Source: JAVVHH01 sp964657565 (GTDB lineage: Bacteria > Pseudomonadota > Alphaproteobacteria > Acetobacterales > Acetobacteraceae). Taken from it: DNA of 24,518 nt. A model generated the notes under the pieces. That model ran no database searches. It saw nothing but the letters and a program-made list of their open reading frames with translations, and had not been told where the DNA came from. The position numbers were made by a program, and so were the translations under genes. The DNA is taken from the NCBI GenBank assembly GCA_964657565.1, contig CAZZVQ010000079.1:1-24518 (forward strand), written 5' to 3'. Shown here one piece after another: positions 1-7,712 of the stretch. The stretch's first letter is position 1; the number at the start of each line of letters is the position of its first letter.

Positions 1-17
1 CGGCCGATCTTGAGCAT

Positions 18-1415
18 TCAGTTGCCGCCGGCGGCCAGCCCCGGCGTGCGCGGGTCGACGGCCCAGGTGCAGCTCTCGTTGCTGTCGGGCAGGTAGCGGG
101 CGCAGGCGATGGCGTCGGCGCGGCCGGGCGCCGGGACCGGGACGGGCAAGGCGCTGGCGGAGCGGAGGGCGTTGTTGATGGCGACTGCGGTGGCCAGCGG
201 GGCGCCTTCCTGGCCGGTGCCGACCACGGCGGCGCGGAAGCCGCGCAGGTTCGGGTTCCAGGCGAGGGCGGCGGAGAGCAGCGGGGCCGGGTTGGGGACG
301 GTGGCGAGCAGCAGGCCGGTGCCGGGGGCGATGCGGCCGGTGCCAAACAGATTGTCCATGGTGACGGTGCAGGCGACGGCGTTGCCGTCGCGGTCGAGGG
401 TGAGCCAGCCGGTGGAGGCGGGCAGCGTCGGTAGGGTGCCTCCGGTGCCGCCGGAGGCGAGCACGGTCATGGGGTCGCCGCCGCCGTTGCGCCAGCGCGT
501 GGCGATGGCGACGGCGCGGGCGTCGGCGGCCTGCGGGGTGCCGCCGGCCTGGAGGGACTGGAAGGCGGCGGCGACGCGATCGCGCTGGAAATCGAGCGTG
601 ACGGGGGACGCCGAGCGCGGCAGGGCGTCGCGCATGACCTTGACGGTCAGGCCGCCGCCGGCGGTGGCGGAGGCTTCGGCGAGGCGGCGGGCCAGGGCGC
701 CGATATAGAGGTCGCCGACGCCCTCGGTGCGCATCGAGGCGATGGTGGCGGCCAGTTCGGGCTGCTGCAGGGTGCTGCCTTCCTGGAGGGGTTGGCCGCC
801 GGGTCCGAAGATGGCGCGGGCGTTGGGGTCCTGCAGGAGGGGTCCGGCGACGACGGCGAGGTCCTGGATCAGGGCGCGCGGGGTGGGCACGCCGAAGCGG
901 GCGGCTTGCTCGGCGGGGGCCAGCAGCGAGTCGAAGGGTAGCTTGCCGTAGCGGACATGCAGCGCGTAGAGGCCGCGCGGGATCATGGGGACGGCGGCGG
1001 GGCGGTCGGTGCCGGGTCCGGCGACGGCGCCGGCGACGGGGTTGAAGAGGATGGCTTCGGCGTTGCCGCCGCCGGGTCCGGTGCGGCTGGGGTTGTAGGC
1101 GAGGCAGGCGCCGCCGCCGCCGAGACCGGCGCGGGACGGCAGGGTGACGCCGAGCATGAAGCCGATGGCGACCGCCGCGTCGGCGGCGGTACCGCCGGAG
1201 GCGAGCACGTCGCGGCCGGCCAGGGCGGCGCGGGGCTCGTCGGCGACGGCGGCGCCGATGAAGCCGGAGAGCCGCTGCGTCTCCGGGCCGCCGGGCGGGC
1301 CGCCGATGAAGGTGTCGCGGATCGAGCCGAGGGTCGAGCAGCCGCTGCTGGCGAGCAGCAGCGCGGACGCGGCCAGGCGGCCGGCCCGGCGCGCGCGTCC
1401 CTGGGGCTGTTGCAT
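18..1415 (-). CDS. Gamma-glutamyltransferase-fold lipoprotein, probably catalytically altered
   Basis: Homologous to gamma-glutamyltranspeptidase (Ntn-hydrolase fold). The N-terminal glycine-rich core is clear (ASGGTAADAAVAIGFMLGV, then GLGGGG), and a later stretch DRDGNAVACTVTMDNLFGTG matches the start of the family's small subunit. The start was placed at the ATG at 1415 because it gives a lipoprotein signal: RARRAGR, a hydrophobic AASALLLASS stretch and a candidate lipid-attachment Cys at residue 26. The frame stays open to a TTG at 1475, with another ATG at 1439, so the start is uncertain and no good ribosome site was seen. Canonical GGT has TTH at the processing site; here the aligned residues read STG (Ser334, Thr335). 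The FRE arginine motif and the downstream DDFS and PLSSM motifs are not recognisable. It is probably exported and lipid-anchored. Whether it self-processes or hydrolyses glutathione is doubtful. Confidence 0.8.
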   Translation of the reverse strand: MQQPQGRARRAGRLAASALLLASSGCSTLGSIRDTFIGGPPGGPETQRLSGFIGAAVADEPRAALAGRDVLASGGTAADAAVAIGFMLGVTLPSRAGLGGGGACLAYNPSRTGPGGGNAEAILFNPVAGAVAGPGTDRPAAVPMIPRGLYALHVRYGKLPFDSLLAPAEQAARFGVPTPRALIQDLAVVAGPLLQDPNARAIFGPGGQPLQEGSTLQQPELAATIASMRTEGVGDLYIGALARRLAEASATAGGGLTVKVMRDALPRSASPVTLDFQRDRVAAAFQSLQAGGTPQAADARAVAIATRWRNGGGDPMTVLASGGTGGTLPTLPASTGWLTLDRDGNAVACTVTMDNLFGTGRIAPGTGLLLATVPNPAPLLSAALAWNPNLRGFRAAVVGTGQEGAPLATAVAINNALRSASALPVPVPAPGRADAIACARYLPDSNESCTWAVDPRTPGLAAGGN

Positions 1416-1521
1416 ATTCGTCACTGCGGTCGGTTCCATGGGCGATGCTGTAGCGGCAGCCACCCTCGCGGGCAATTCCTTCGACCCCGCATCAATCCCG
1501 TGTTAACCGGTCTGACCGTAT

Positions 1522-1528
1522 AAGGAGG
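1522..1528 (+). promoter_or_regulatory. Strong ribosome binding site deciding a GTG start
   Basis: AAGGAGG lies five bases before the GTG at 1534. It fixes the start of the ScsC-like gene although the codon is not ATG. Confidence 0.75.
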
Positions 1529-1533
1529 CCATC

Positions 1534-2265
1534 GTGCCGCGTGCCCTGCTCCTCTGCCTTGCGTTTCTGCTGACCGGAATGCGCCCTGCTGCGGCAGAGG
1601 GCTTCACGCCGGCGCAGCGCGGCGAGATCATCAACATCGTGCGAGAGGCGCTGAAGAAGGATCCGAGCATCCTGCGCGACGCGTTCGTCGAGTTGCAGAA
1701 GGATGAGGCGCAGGGGCAGGAGCGGGCGACCAGCGCGGCCATCGCGCGCCTGGGCCAGCAGATCTACGACCCGGCGGATGCGATCGAGGGCAACCCGTTG
1801 GGCGACGTCACGGTGGTGGAGTTCTACGACACGCGGTGTCCGTATTGCCGGCGCATGCTGCCGGTGCTCGCCGAGCTGGTCCGCGCGGAGTCGAACGTGA
1901 AGGTGGCGATGAAGGACATGCCGATCCTCGGCCCGGCGAGCCAGCTCGAGAGCCGGGCGCTGCTCGCGGCGCAGCGCCAGGGGGGCTATTTCAAGATGCG
2001 TGACACGCTGATGCAGAGCAGCACGCCGGCGACGCCGGACAGCCTGCGCGAGACGGCCAACCGTCTCGGACTGGATGGTGGGCGGCTGATGCGGGACATG
2101 GACGATCCGGCGATCAAGGCGCGGCTGGAGAGCAACATCGCGCTGGCGCAGCAACTCGGGATCCAGGGCACGCCGGCGATGGTCATCGGCGGGTCGATGC
2201 TGGCGGGCGCGGCCGACATGGCCGAGTTACGGGAGGCGATCGCGGCGGCGCGACGGCCGCGCTGA
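1534..2265 (+). CDS. Periplasmic DsbA/ScsC-like thiol:disulfide protein
   Basis: A 243-residue exported thioredoxin-fold protein. Residues 1-21 form a signal peptide ending in an AAA cleavage site. Residues 23-60 (FTPAQRGEIINIVREALKKD and onward) resemble the helical N-terminal extension of ScsC-type proteins, which mediates oligomerisation in characterised members. The catalytic motif CPYC is at 102-105, and the cis-proline loop GTPAMVIG is at 212-219. The family forms or isomerises disulfides in periplasmic proteins. CPYC plus the N-terminal stalk argues for a ScsC/Com1-like isomerase or oxidase rather than plain DsbA, but the partner reductase is not in the window. It starts at GTG behind a strong AAGGAGG. 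It is divergent from the lipoprotein gene upstream and looks monocistronic. Confidence 0.88.
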   Translation: MPRALLLCLAFLLTGMRPAAAEGFTPAQRGEIINIVREALKKDPSILRDAFVELQKDEAQGQERATSAAIARLGQQIYDPADAIEGNPLGDVTVVEFYDTRCPYCRRMLPVLAELVRAESNVKVAMKDMPILGPASQLESRALLAAQRQGGYFKMRDTLMQSSTPATPDSLRETANRLGLDGGRLMRDMDDPAIKARLESNIALAQQLGIQGTPAMVIGGSMLAGAADMAELREAIAAARRPR

Positions 2266-2330
2266 TGTGAGCTAGGTCACAGCGGGTCGGGAGGGCAGCA
2301 GATAGTTGGAGGTCACACGCGATCTCGGAG

Positions 2331-2732
2331 ATGCCAAAAATGATCCCCGGCCTTCACGATTATGCCCCGCTCGCCGCCGCCCCGTCAGCGGACGACACGC
2401 ATGTCCTGATCGTGACGCGAGACGCGGGAGCACGGTACTCGATCGCCAATCTGCTGATCGATGCCGGGTTTCGGGTGACCACCGCGGCGACGTTCGGGGT
2501 GGTGGAGATCCTGCTCGAGGGCAACGAGGTTTTTGACGTGATGGTGACCGCGCAGTCGGCCGAGGAGATCACCCAATTCGGGGTGGCGCAACTGGCGCGC
2601 TCGATCGATGCGGAGATGCCGATCCTGGTGCTGGAGTTCGAGACCGCTGCGTCGCCGGCCGTGGTGGAGTTGGTCAACGGTGCGCTCTCGCGGTGGCCGC
2701 TGCGGGACCGCGAGAGCCGGGCGATTCATTAG
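2331..2732 (+). CDS. Small receiver-like protein lacking the phosphoacceptor
   Basis: A 133-residue protein with a response-regulator receiver pattern: HVLIVTRDAGARYSIANLLI, then AGFRV, then FDVMVTAQ, then MPILVLEF. The acidic pair expected after the first strand is replaced (Thr29, Arg30, with only Asp31 acidic), and the phosphoacceptor position after FDVMVT is Ala74. No conserved Thr/Lys switch pair is evident. It is therefore a candidate pseudo-receiver, with no output domain. The start could be ATG 2331 or, more likely, ATG 2340 (MIPGLHD), because CGGAG at 2326-2330 is nine bases from 2340 but abuts 2331. Its stop is two bases from the stop of the convergent lipoprotein gene. No kinase or regulator lies nearby, so its role is unknown. 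A fold search could show that the resemblance is only general alpha/beta topology. Confidence 0.65.
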   Translation: MPKMIPGLHDYAPLAAAPSADDTHVLIVTRDAGARYSIANLLIDAGFRVTTAATFGVVEILLEGNEVFDVMVTAQSAEEITQFGVAQLARSIDAEMPILVLEFETAASPAVVELVNGALSRWPLRDRESRAIH

Positions 2733-2734
2733 GA

Positions 2735-3160
2735 TCAGTGCACGAAGACGCGGACTTCGCGCGCGACGTTCGGGACCGGGCGGACCGAGAGGTTGACGCG
2801 GGCGGCGGGCACGCCTTGGGCGACGATCATCCGGGCGATGTCGGCCGCCTCGGCGCCGGCGGCGACGGCGGGGGTGATCTCGACGACATCGAACACGACG
2901 TCGCGTTTGCGGGCGCGGGCGGCGGCGACCGCACTGGCAAGTCTGGACCGTAGATCCGGCGGCCCCGGCAGGCGGATGCTGAGCAGCGGGGGCGGCCCGG
3001 GCTCGGGGGGTGCCAATGGGAGCGGCGGCGCGGGGGCCTTTGGCCGGGGCGGCGGCTGGCCGGCTTGAGGGTTGAAGGTCCGCTGATCCACCAGCGTGCA
3101 GCCCGACAATCCGGCCAGGGCCAGCATGGTGGCCCGGCGGGTCGTGACAGTCTGCGCCAT
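2735..3160 (-). CDS. Small proline-rich lipoprotein of unknown function
   Basis: A 141-residue predicted lipoprotein. The signal sequence TTRRATMLALAGLSGC carries a good lipobox (LSGC) with Cys21 as the lipidation site. Residues about 34-60 are strongly proline-rich and could act as a periplasmic spacer. The C-terminal 75 residues form a small alpha/beta-like domain ending NLSVRPVPNVAREVRVFVH, loosely like the end of OmpA-type or pilus-assembly lipoprotein domains, but no family was recognised. The start at 3160 is supported by GGAG nine bases upstream. A much longer frame through this gene is an antisense shadow of the M20 hydrolase. It is divergent from that hydrolase with a 51-base gap, which must contain both promoters. 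Confidence 0.72.
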   Translation of the reverse strand: MAQTVTTRRATMLALAGLSGCTLVDQRTFNPQAGQPPPRPKAPAPPLPLAPPEPGPPPLLSIRLPGPPDLRSRLASAVAAARARKRDVVFDVVEITPAVAAGAEAADIARMIVAQGVPAARVNLSVRPVPNVAREVRVFVH

Positions 3161-3211
3161 GGGCAAGTTCTCCGCTTTCGCGCTATCTAGCTGCGACGGA
3201 ATGGAGCGACA

Positions 3212-4489
3212 ATGATTGCCACTGGGACCGCGACTGGGATGACGACGGGCAGCAACCAACGGATCAACGGTCGCCGGCTGTGGGCCAGTTTGATGGAGAT
3301 GGCGCAGATCGGCGCCACCGCGAAGGGCGGGGTCCGTCGGCTCGCGCTGAGCGACGTCGATCGCCAGGGGCGGCAGCGCTTTCGCGAGCGGTGCGAGGCG
3401 GCCGGCCTGACGGTGCGGGTCGACACGATGGGCAACATGTTCGCGCGGCGGCCGGGTCGGGACCCGGCGCGCGCGCCGGTGCTGTTCGGCAGCCATCTCG
3501 ACAGCCAGCCGAGCGGCGGCAAGTTCGACGGCGCGCTGGGCGTGGTGGCCGGGTTGGAGCTGATGCAGACGCTGAACGACCTCGACATCACGACGGAGGC
3601 GCCGCTCGAACTGGTCAACTGGACCGATGAAGAGGGCAGCCGGTTCGGCAAGAGCCTGATGGGATCGGGCGTCTGGGCCGGGCTGTATGATCAGCGAGAG
3701 ACGGAGGCGCTGGCCGATCTGGAGGGCGTCACGGTGGGACAGGCGCTGGATGCGATCGGGTATCGCGGCCCGGAGGCGGCGCGGCCGTTCGCGGCGGATG
3801 CGTATTTCGAGCTGCACATCGAGCAGGGCCCGATCCTGGAGCGCGAGGGCAAGGAGATCGGGGTCGTCACCGGCGGGCAGGCGCAGATTTGGTACGATGT
3901 GGTGGCGACCGGGCGGGACAGCCATGCCGGGACGACGCCGCCGAGCCTGCGGCGGGATGCGCTGGTGGGTGCGGCGCGGGTGATCGACCTGGTGGATCGG
4001 ATGATGCGGGCGCGGGGCGAGGATGGGCGCGGGACGGTGGGGCAGCTGATCGTGGTGCCGAACAGCCGCAACGTGGTGCCGGGCGAGGTGCGGTTCTCGG
4101 TGGAGTTCCGGCACCCGGAGTCGGCCGAGATCGAGCGCATCGCCGAGGAATTCGCGCGCGAGGCGGGCGTGATCGGGCGCGATTGCGGGGTGGCGTTGGC
4201 GATCACGGAGCAGTTCCGGATCGCGGCGCAGCCGTTCGACCCGGATTGTGTGGCGCTGGTCCGCACGGCGGCGCGCGATCTCGGCCTGTCGATGCGCGAG
4301 ATCGTGTCGGGGGCCGGGCATGATGCGATTTCGGTGGCGCGGCACATCCCGACGGCGATGATATTTACGCCTTGTAAAGATGGTCTGAGCCATAATGAGG
4401 CGGAGAGTATCGAGCCTGAGGAGGCTGAAGCAGGTGCGCAGGTGTTGTTCCGGGCGGTGGTGGCGCGCGCCAATCGTCCCGGCGATTGA
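3212..4489 (+). CDS. Zn-dependent M20-family amidase/carbamoylase (allantoate amidohydrolase-like)
   Basis: A 425-residue cytosolic metallohydrolase of the allantoate amidohydrolase / N-carbamoyl-L-amino acid hydrolase / beta-ureidopropionase group. The metal-site motifs are all present: GSHLDSQ with His95, KFDG with Asp106, NWTDEEGSRF with Glu141, LHIEQGP with His202, and GLSHNEAE with His394. The dimerisation/substrate segment VATGRDSHAGTTPPSLRRDA is at 232-250. These enzymes hydrolyse carbamoyl or amide groups in purine, pyrimidine or hydantoin breakdown. The substrate cannot be settled by sequence alone, and no purine or pyrimidine catabolic neighbours are present. The ATG at 3212 has GGAG five bases upstream. 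It is full length for the family, and the next gene begins 26 bases later. Confidence 0.92.
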   Translation: MIATGTATGMTTGSNQRINGRRLWASLMEMAQIGATAKGGVRRLALSDVDRQGRQRFRERCEAAGLTVRVDTMGNMFARRPGRDPARAPVLFGSHLDSQPSGGKFDGALGVVAGLELMQTLNDLDITTEAPLELVNWTDEEGSRFGKSLMGSGVWAGLYDQRETEALADLEGVTVGQALDAIGYRGPEAARPFAADAYFELHIEQGPILEREGKEIGVVTGGQAQIWYDVVATGRDSHAGTTPPSLRRDALVGAARVIDLVDRMMRARGEDGRGTVGQLIVVPNSRNVVPGEVRFSVEFRHPESAEIERIAEEFAREAGVIGRDCGVALAITEQFRIAAQPFDPDCVALVRTAARDLGLSMREIVSGAGHDAISVARHIPTAMIFTPCKDGLSHNEAESIEPEEAEAGAQVLFRAVVARANRPGD

Positions 4490-4515
4490 TGGCGTGACCG
4501 CGCCGATGGCGGACG

Positions 4516-5655
4516 ATGCTCGATCCGTCTAAGGCGCGGCCTGAGATCAAGGCGCTGACGTCGCTGCGCGGGCTCGCGGCGATGGCGGTCGTGCTGCAGC
4601 ATTTTTCGGCGACCGCGCAGCTCAACGCGTCCGGGTGGATCCCGTCGATCGTTCCGCATGGGTACATGGCTGTGGATTTCTTCTTTATCCTCAGTGGGTT
4701 CATCATGTGCTACACGTATCTGGCTGGGTTCGAGACGCTCGGTTCGCGCGCGTATGGCCCGTTCCTGTGGAAGCGGGTGGCGCGGATCTTTCCGCTCGGG
4801 ATCGCGGTGACGTTGATCATCGTGGCCTGCGGCGGGCTCGCGTCGATGGTCGATCTCGGCTGGCTGTTCTACAGCGTCAAAGTGAGCGGTGGGCTCGGCG
4901 CGATGATCGCGGTCAATCTGCTGCATTTGCAGGGGTTCCTGCCGGACTACAGCCTGAACGATCCGTCCTGGTCGGTCAGCGTCGAGCTCGGCGCGTATCT
5001 GCTGTTCCCGATCCTCATCTATCTGATGTTCAAGGCCCGGGTCTGGGTCACGATCCTCTACACCTTGGTTGGGATCGGCATCCTGTTGCGCCTGTCGTCG
5101 TTCGATCCGGCCGGCGGGATGGCGTTCCGGTGGGTGCCGCTCGATCTTGCGCGATGCGTGATCGAGTTCGGGTTTGGGATGCTCGTCTACCGCGCCTATG
5201 CGTCGAAATCTTGGCTGTGCGTCATCGGTGGGGATGGCTGGACCTGGGTGATCGCCGGGTTGGGCGTGGCGGCGCTGGTGGGGCGGAGCGATCTCGCCGC
5301 GGTGGCGGTGTTTCCGTTCCTGGTGTTGGCGTTTGCGCTCAATCGGGGCGGTCCGGGCCGGGTGCTGTCGCATCCGTGGCTGCACTATCTCGGCGTGATC
5401 TCGTTCTCGATCTATCTGGTCCACAGCATGTTCCGGGCGCCCGAGATATGGCTCGCCCGCTTGCTCCATCCGGCGCCGTTGCCGCCGTGGATGGCGCTGA
5501 GCTTCGCCGTGGTCGCGTCGGTGTCGGTGCTGCCGGTGGCAGCCCTGGCCTATCATGGGATCGAGCGGCCGGGGCGAAATGCGCTCAACAGCATCGTCAA
5601 ACGGCTCAACCGGCGGGTGTCGATCCCGCGCGGGGCACCGCGGCCCGCCGACTGA
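4516..5655 (+). CDS. Acyltransferase-3 family integral membrane protein
   Basis: A 379-residue multi-pass membrane protein of the acyltransferase-3 (OafA/YrhL-like) family. The family signature is at the N terminus: LTSLRGLAAMAVVLQHF with the conserved Arg18 and His29, followed by HGYMAVDFFFILSGFIM. About ten hydrophobic segments follow, and a late YLGVISFSIYLVHS stretch is typical of the family. Members move acetyl or other acyl groups onto cell-surface sugars, lipids or antibiotics. The acceptor here is unknown, since no polysaccharide cluster flanks it. The ATG at 4516 has only a weak GGCGG upstream. It is 26 bases after the hydrolase stop and may be co-transcribed with it. A tandem 10-base repeat and a large inverted repeat follow its stop codon. 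Confidence 0.9.
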   Translation: MLDPSKARPEIKALTSLRGLAAMAVVLQHFSATAQLNASGWIPSIVPHGYMAVDFFFILSGFIMCYTYLAGFETLGSRAYGPFLWKRVARIFPLGIAVTLIIVACGGLASMVDLGWLFYSVKVSGGLGAMIAVNLLHLQGFLPDYSLNDPSWSVSVELGAYLLFPILIYLMFKARVWVTILYTLVGIGILLRLSSFDPAGGMAFRWVPLDLARCVIEFGFGMLVYRAYASKSWLCVIGGDGWTWVIAGLGVAALVGRSDLAAVAVFPFLVLAFALNRGGPGRVLSHPWLHYLGVISFSIYLVHSMFRAPEIWLARLLHPAPLPPWMALSFAVVASVSVLPVAALAYHGIERPGRNALNSIVKRLNRRVSIPRGAPRPAD

Positions 5656-5660
5656 GGCGT

Positions 5661-5680
5661 CCGACCCGGGCCGACCCGGG
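5661..5680 (+). repeat. Tandem 10-base direct repeat
   Basis: Two exact head-to-tail copies of CCGACCCGGG fill 5661-5680, just after the acyltransferase stop. The second copy contributes to the left arm of the hairpin upstream of tkt. Confidence 0.7.
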
Positions 5681-5720
5681 GCTTGTGGCGGCGCGCCGCC
5701 GCCCGTATAGCCCCGGGGTC
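5673..5720 (+). promoter_or_regulatory. Large inverted repeat directly upstream of the transketolase ribosome site
   Basis: GACCCGGGGCT (5673-5683) pairs with AGCCCCGGGGTC (5709-5720) with one bulged base. Inside the loop is a perfect 14-base palindrome, GGCGGCGCGCCGCC (5687-5700). The right arm ends where the GAGGAG ribosome site (5721-5726) begins. No T-run follows, so it is not a classical intrinsic terminator. It could terminate the acyltransferase transcript by another route, protect mRNA ends, or modulate access to the tkt start. Confidence 0.45.
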
Positions 5721-5730
5721 GAGGAGTTTG

Positions 5731-7698
5731 ATGTCAGGATCACGCGCAACCGAAGGGGCTTGGTCGCCGGACGCGCCCATGGCGTCCCTGCAGGACGCCA
5801 TTCTGGCTAGACCGTCCACCCAAGAGCGTCGGATGGCCGATGCCGTTCGCGTCCTGACGATCGACGCGATCGAGACGGCTGGATCCGGGCATGCCGGCAT
5901 GCCGCTCGGGATGGCCGACGCCGCGACGGCGTTGTGGACACGCTTTCTCTGCTTCGACGCGGCCGACCCGCGCTGGCCGGACCGCGACCGGTTCGTGCTG
6001 TCGGCCGGTCATGGGTCGATGCTGCTGTATGCCCTGCTGCATCTGACCGGGCATGCCGGGATGAGCACGACCGATCTGGCGCGGTTCCGCCGCCTCGACA
6101 GCCCGGCCTGCGGGCATCCCGAATACGGCGCGCATCCGGCGATCGAGGCGACGACCGGCCCGCTCGGCCAGGGCCTGTCGCTGGCCGTCGGCATGGCGTT
6201 GGCGGAGCGGATGCTGGCGTCGCGCTTCGGCCGCAGCCTGGTCGATCACCGGACCTGGGTGATCGCGTCGGACGGCGATCTGATGCAGGGCGTCAGCCAT
6301 GAGGCGGCCGATCTGGCCGGCCATCTCCGTCTCGAGAAGCTGACCGTGCTCTGGGACGACAACAGCGTCTGCCTCGATGGCGACACGGCGCTGTCGCACT
6401 CGGGCGATCCGTTGAGGCGGTTCGCGGCCCAGGGCTGGGCGACGAAGCGCGTCGATGGTCATGACCCGGCGCAACTGGCCGGCGCGCTCGCGCTCGCGCT
6501 ACGGTCGCGCAAACCGACGCTGATTGCGTGCCGAACGGTCAGCGGCCTGGGATTGGGCCAGGTCGAGGCGGTGCCGCCGGATGTGGCGGATCGGTGGCTG
6601 GCGGCCGGGTCACGCGGCGCGGCCAGCCGCCGGGCGTGGTTGAAGCGGATGGTCAAGCATCCGATGCGGGCCGAATTCGAGCGCGTGGTGGCCGGTAAAT
6701 TGCCGGAGTCGTGGCACGACCGCATCGCCGCCTTCCGGGCCGAGATCGCGGACGAACGGCAGCCGCTCTCCGGGCGCGATGCCGGGCAGCGGGCGTTGGC
6801 GACGCTGGCGGCGGTGATGCCGGACCTGGTCGGCGGCTCGGCCGACGCGGGGAGTTCGACCCGAACTAGGCCGCCCGGGGCGGCCTGTGTGGGGCCGGGG
6901 AGCTATGCCGGCCGCTATATCCATTTCGGGGGCCGCGAACACGCGATGGCGGCCGCGCTCAACGGGATGGCGCTGCATGGCGGCTTCCTGCCGTATGGCG
7001 GCAGTTTCTGCGCGTTCAGCGACTACATGCGTCCTGCGCTCCGGCTCGCGGCCATGATGCGGCTGCGCGTCGTCCATGTCTTGACGCATGACGGCATCGG
7101 GGTGGGCGAGGATGGGCCGACGCACCAGCCGATGGAGCAGCTGGCCAGCTTCAGGGCGCTGCCGAACACGCATGTGTTCCGCCCGGCCGACGCATTGGAG
7201 ACGGCGGAGTGTTGGGAGCTGGCGATCCGGCGGACCGGCGGCCCGAGCTTGATCGTGCTCTCGCGGCAGGAACTGGCGCCGCTGCGGCAGGATGCGGCGG
7301 AGAATCGCTGCGCGCGGGGCGGCTACGTGCTGCAGGAGGCGGACGGGCCGCGGCAGGCGACGCTGATCGCGACCGGCTCGGAAGTGGCGATCGCGCTGGA
7401 CGCGCGGCGGCAGCTGGCGGAGTTCGGCATCGCGGTCGCGATCGTGTCGCTGCCGTGCTGGGAGCTGTTCGCGCAGCAGGATGACCGCTACCGGATGGAC
7501 GTGCTCGGCTCGGCGCCGCGGGTCGGCATCGAGGCGGCCAGCGGCTTCGGCTGGGAACGCTGGATCGGCGAGGCCGGGCTGTTCATCGGGATGACCGGCT
7601 TCGGCGCCTCGGCGCCGCAGGCCGATCTCTACCGGCATTTCGGCATCACGCCGGAAGCCATCACCGCCGCGGTCCGACGCCGCGTGCTTCCACACTGA
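5731..7698 (+). CDS. tkt: Transketolase (variant lacking one active-site His loop)
   Basis: A 655-residue thiamine diphosphate enzyme moving two-carbon ketol units between sugar phosphates (pentose phosphate or Calvin pathways). Visible motifs: GSGHAGMPLG (His54), SAGHGSMLLY (His94), GHPEYG (His129), TTGPLGQG, the ThDP/metal motif SDGDLMQG through Asn211, GREH with the catalytic Glu403, and THDGIGVGEDGPTHQP in the pyrimidine-binding domain. The start was put at ATG 5731 behind GAGGAG (5721-5726); upstream in-frame codons lack a site. After ACRTVSGLGLG the usual segment with the GTHxxHGxPLG motif is missing, about 30 residues relative to the E. coli enzyme, and with it one conserved active-site His. 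All other key residues seen are intact. It is first in a tkt-gap-pgk-tspO operon, 14 bases before gap. Confidence 0.93.
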   Translation: MSGSRATEGAWSPDAPMASLQDAILARPSTQERRMADAVRVLTIDAIETAGSGHAGMPLGMADAATALWTRFLCFDAADPRWPDRDRFVLSAGHGSMLLYALLHLTGHAGMSTTDLARFRRLDSPACGHPEYGAHPAIEATTGPLGQGLSLAVGMALAERMLASRFGRSLVDHRTWVIASDGDLMQGVSHEAADLAGHLRLEKLTVLWDDNSVCLDGDTALSHSGDPLRRFAAQGWATKRVDGHDPAQLAGALALALRSRKPTLIACRTVSGLGLGQVEAVPPDVADRWLAAGSRGAASRRAWLKRMVKHPMRAEFERVVAGKLPESWHDRIAAFRAEIADERQPLSGRDAGQRALATLAAVMPDLVGGSADAGSSTRTRPPGAACVGPGSYAGRYIHFGGREHAMAAALNGMALHGGFLPYGGSFCAFSDYMRPALRLAAMMRLRVVHVLTHDGIGVGEDGPTHQPMEQLASFRALPNTHVFRPADALETAECWELAIRRTGGPSLIVLSRQELAPLRQDAAENRCARGGYVLQEADGPRQATLIATGSEVAIALDARRQLAEFGIAVAIVSLPCWELFAQQDDRYRMDVLGSAPRVGIEAASGFGWERWIGEAGLFIGMTGFGASAPQADLYRHFGITPEAITAAVRRRVLPH

Positions 7699-7712
7699 AG
7701 GGAACCGAACTC

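Noticed and set aside
2735..4393. 552-codon minus-strand open frame
   Set aside because: Only its last 141 codons form a lipoprotein with a signal and ribosome site. The rest is Arg/His/Pro-rich antisense of the M20 hydrolase, typical of high-GC shadows.
3691..5556. 621-codon minus-strand open frame
   Set aside because: Antisense to the M20 hydrolase and acyltransferase genes, with shadow-like composition and no domains.
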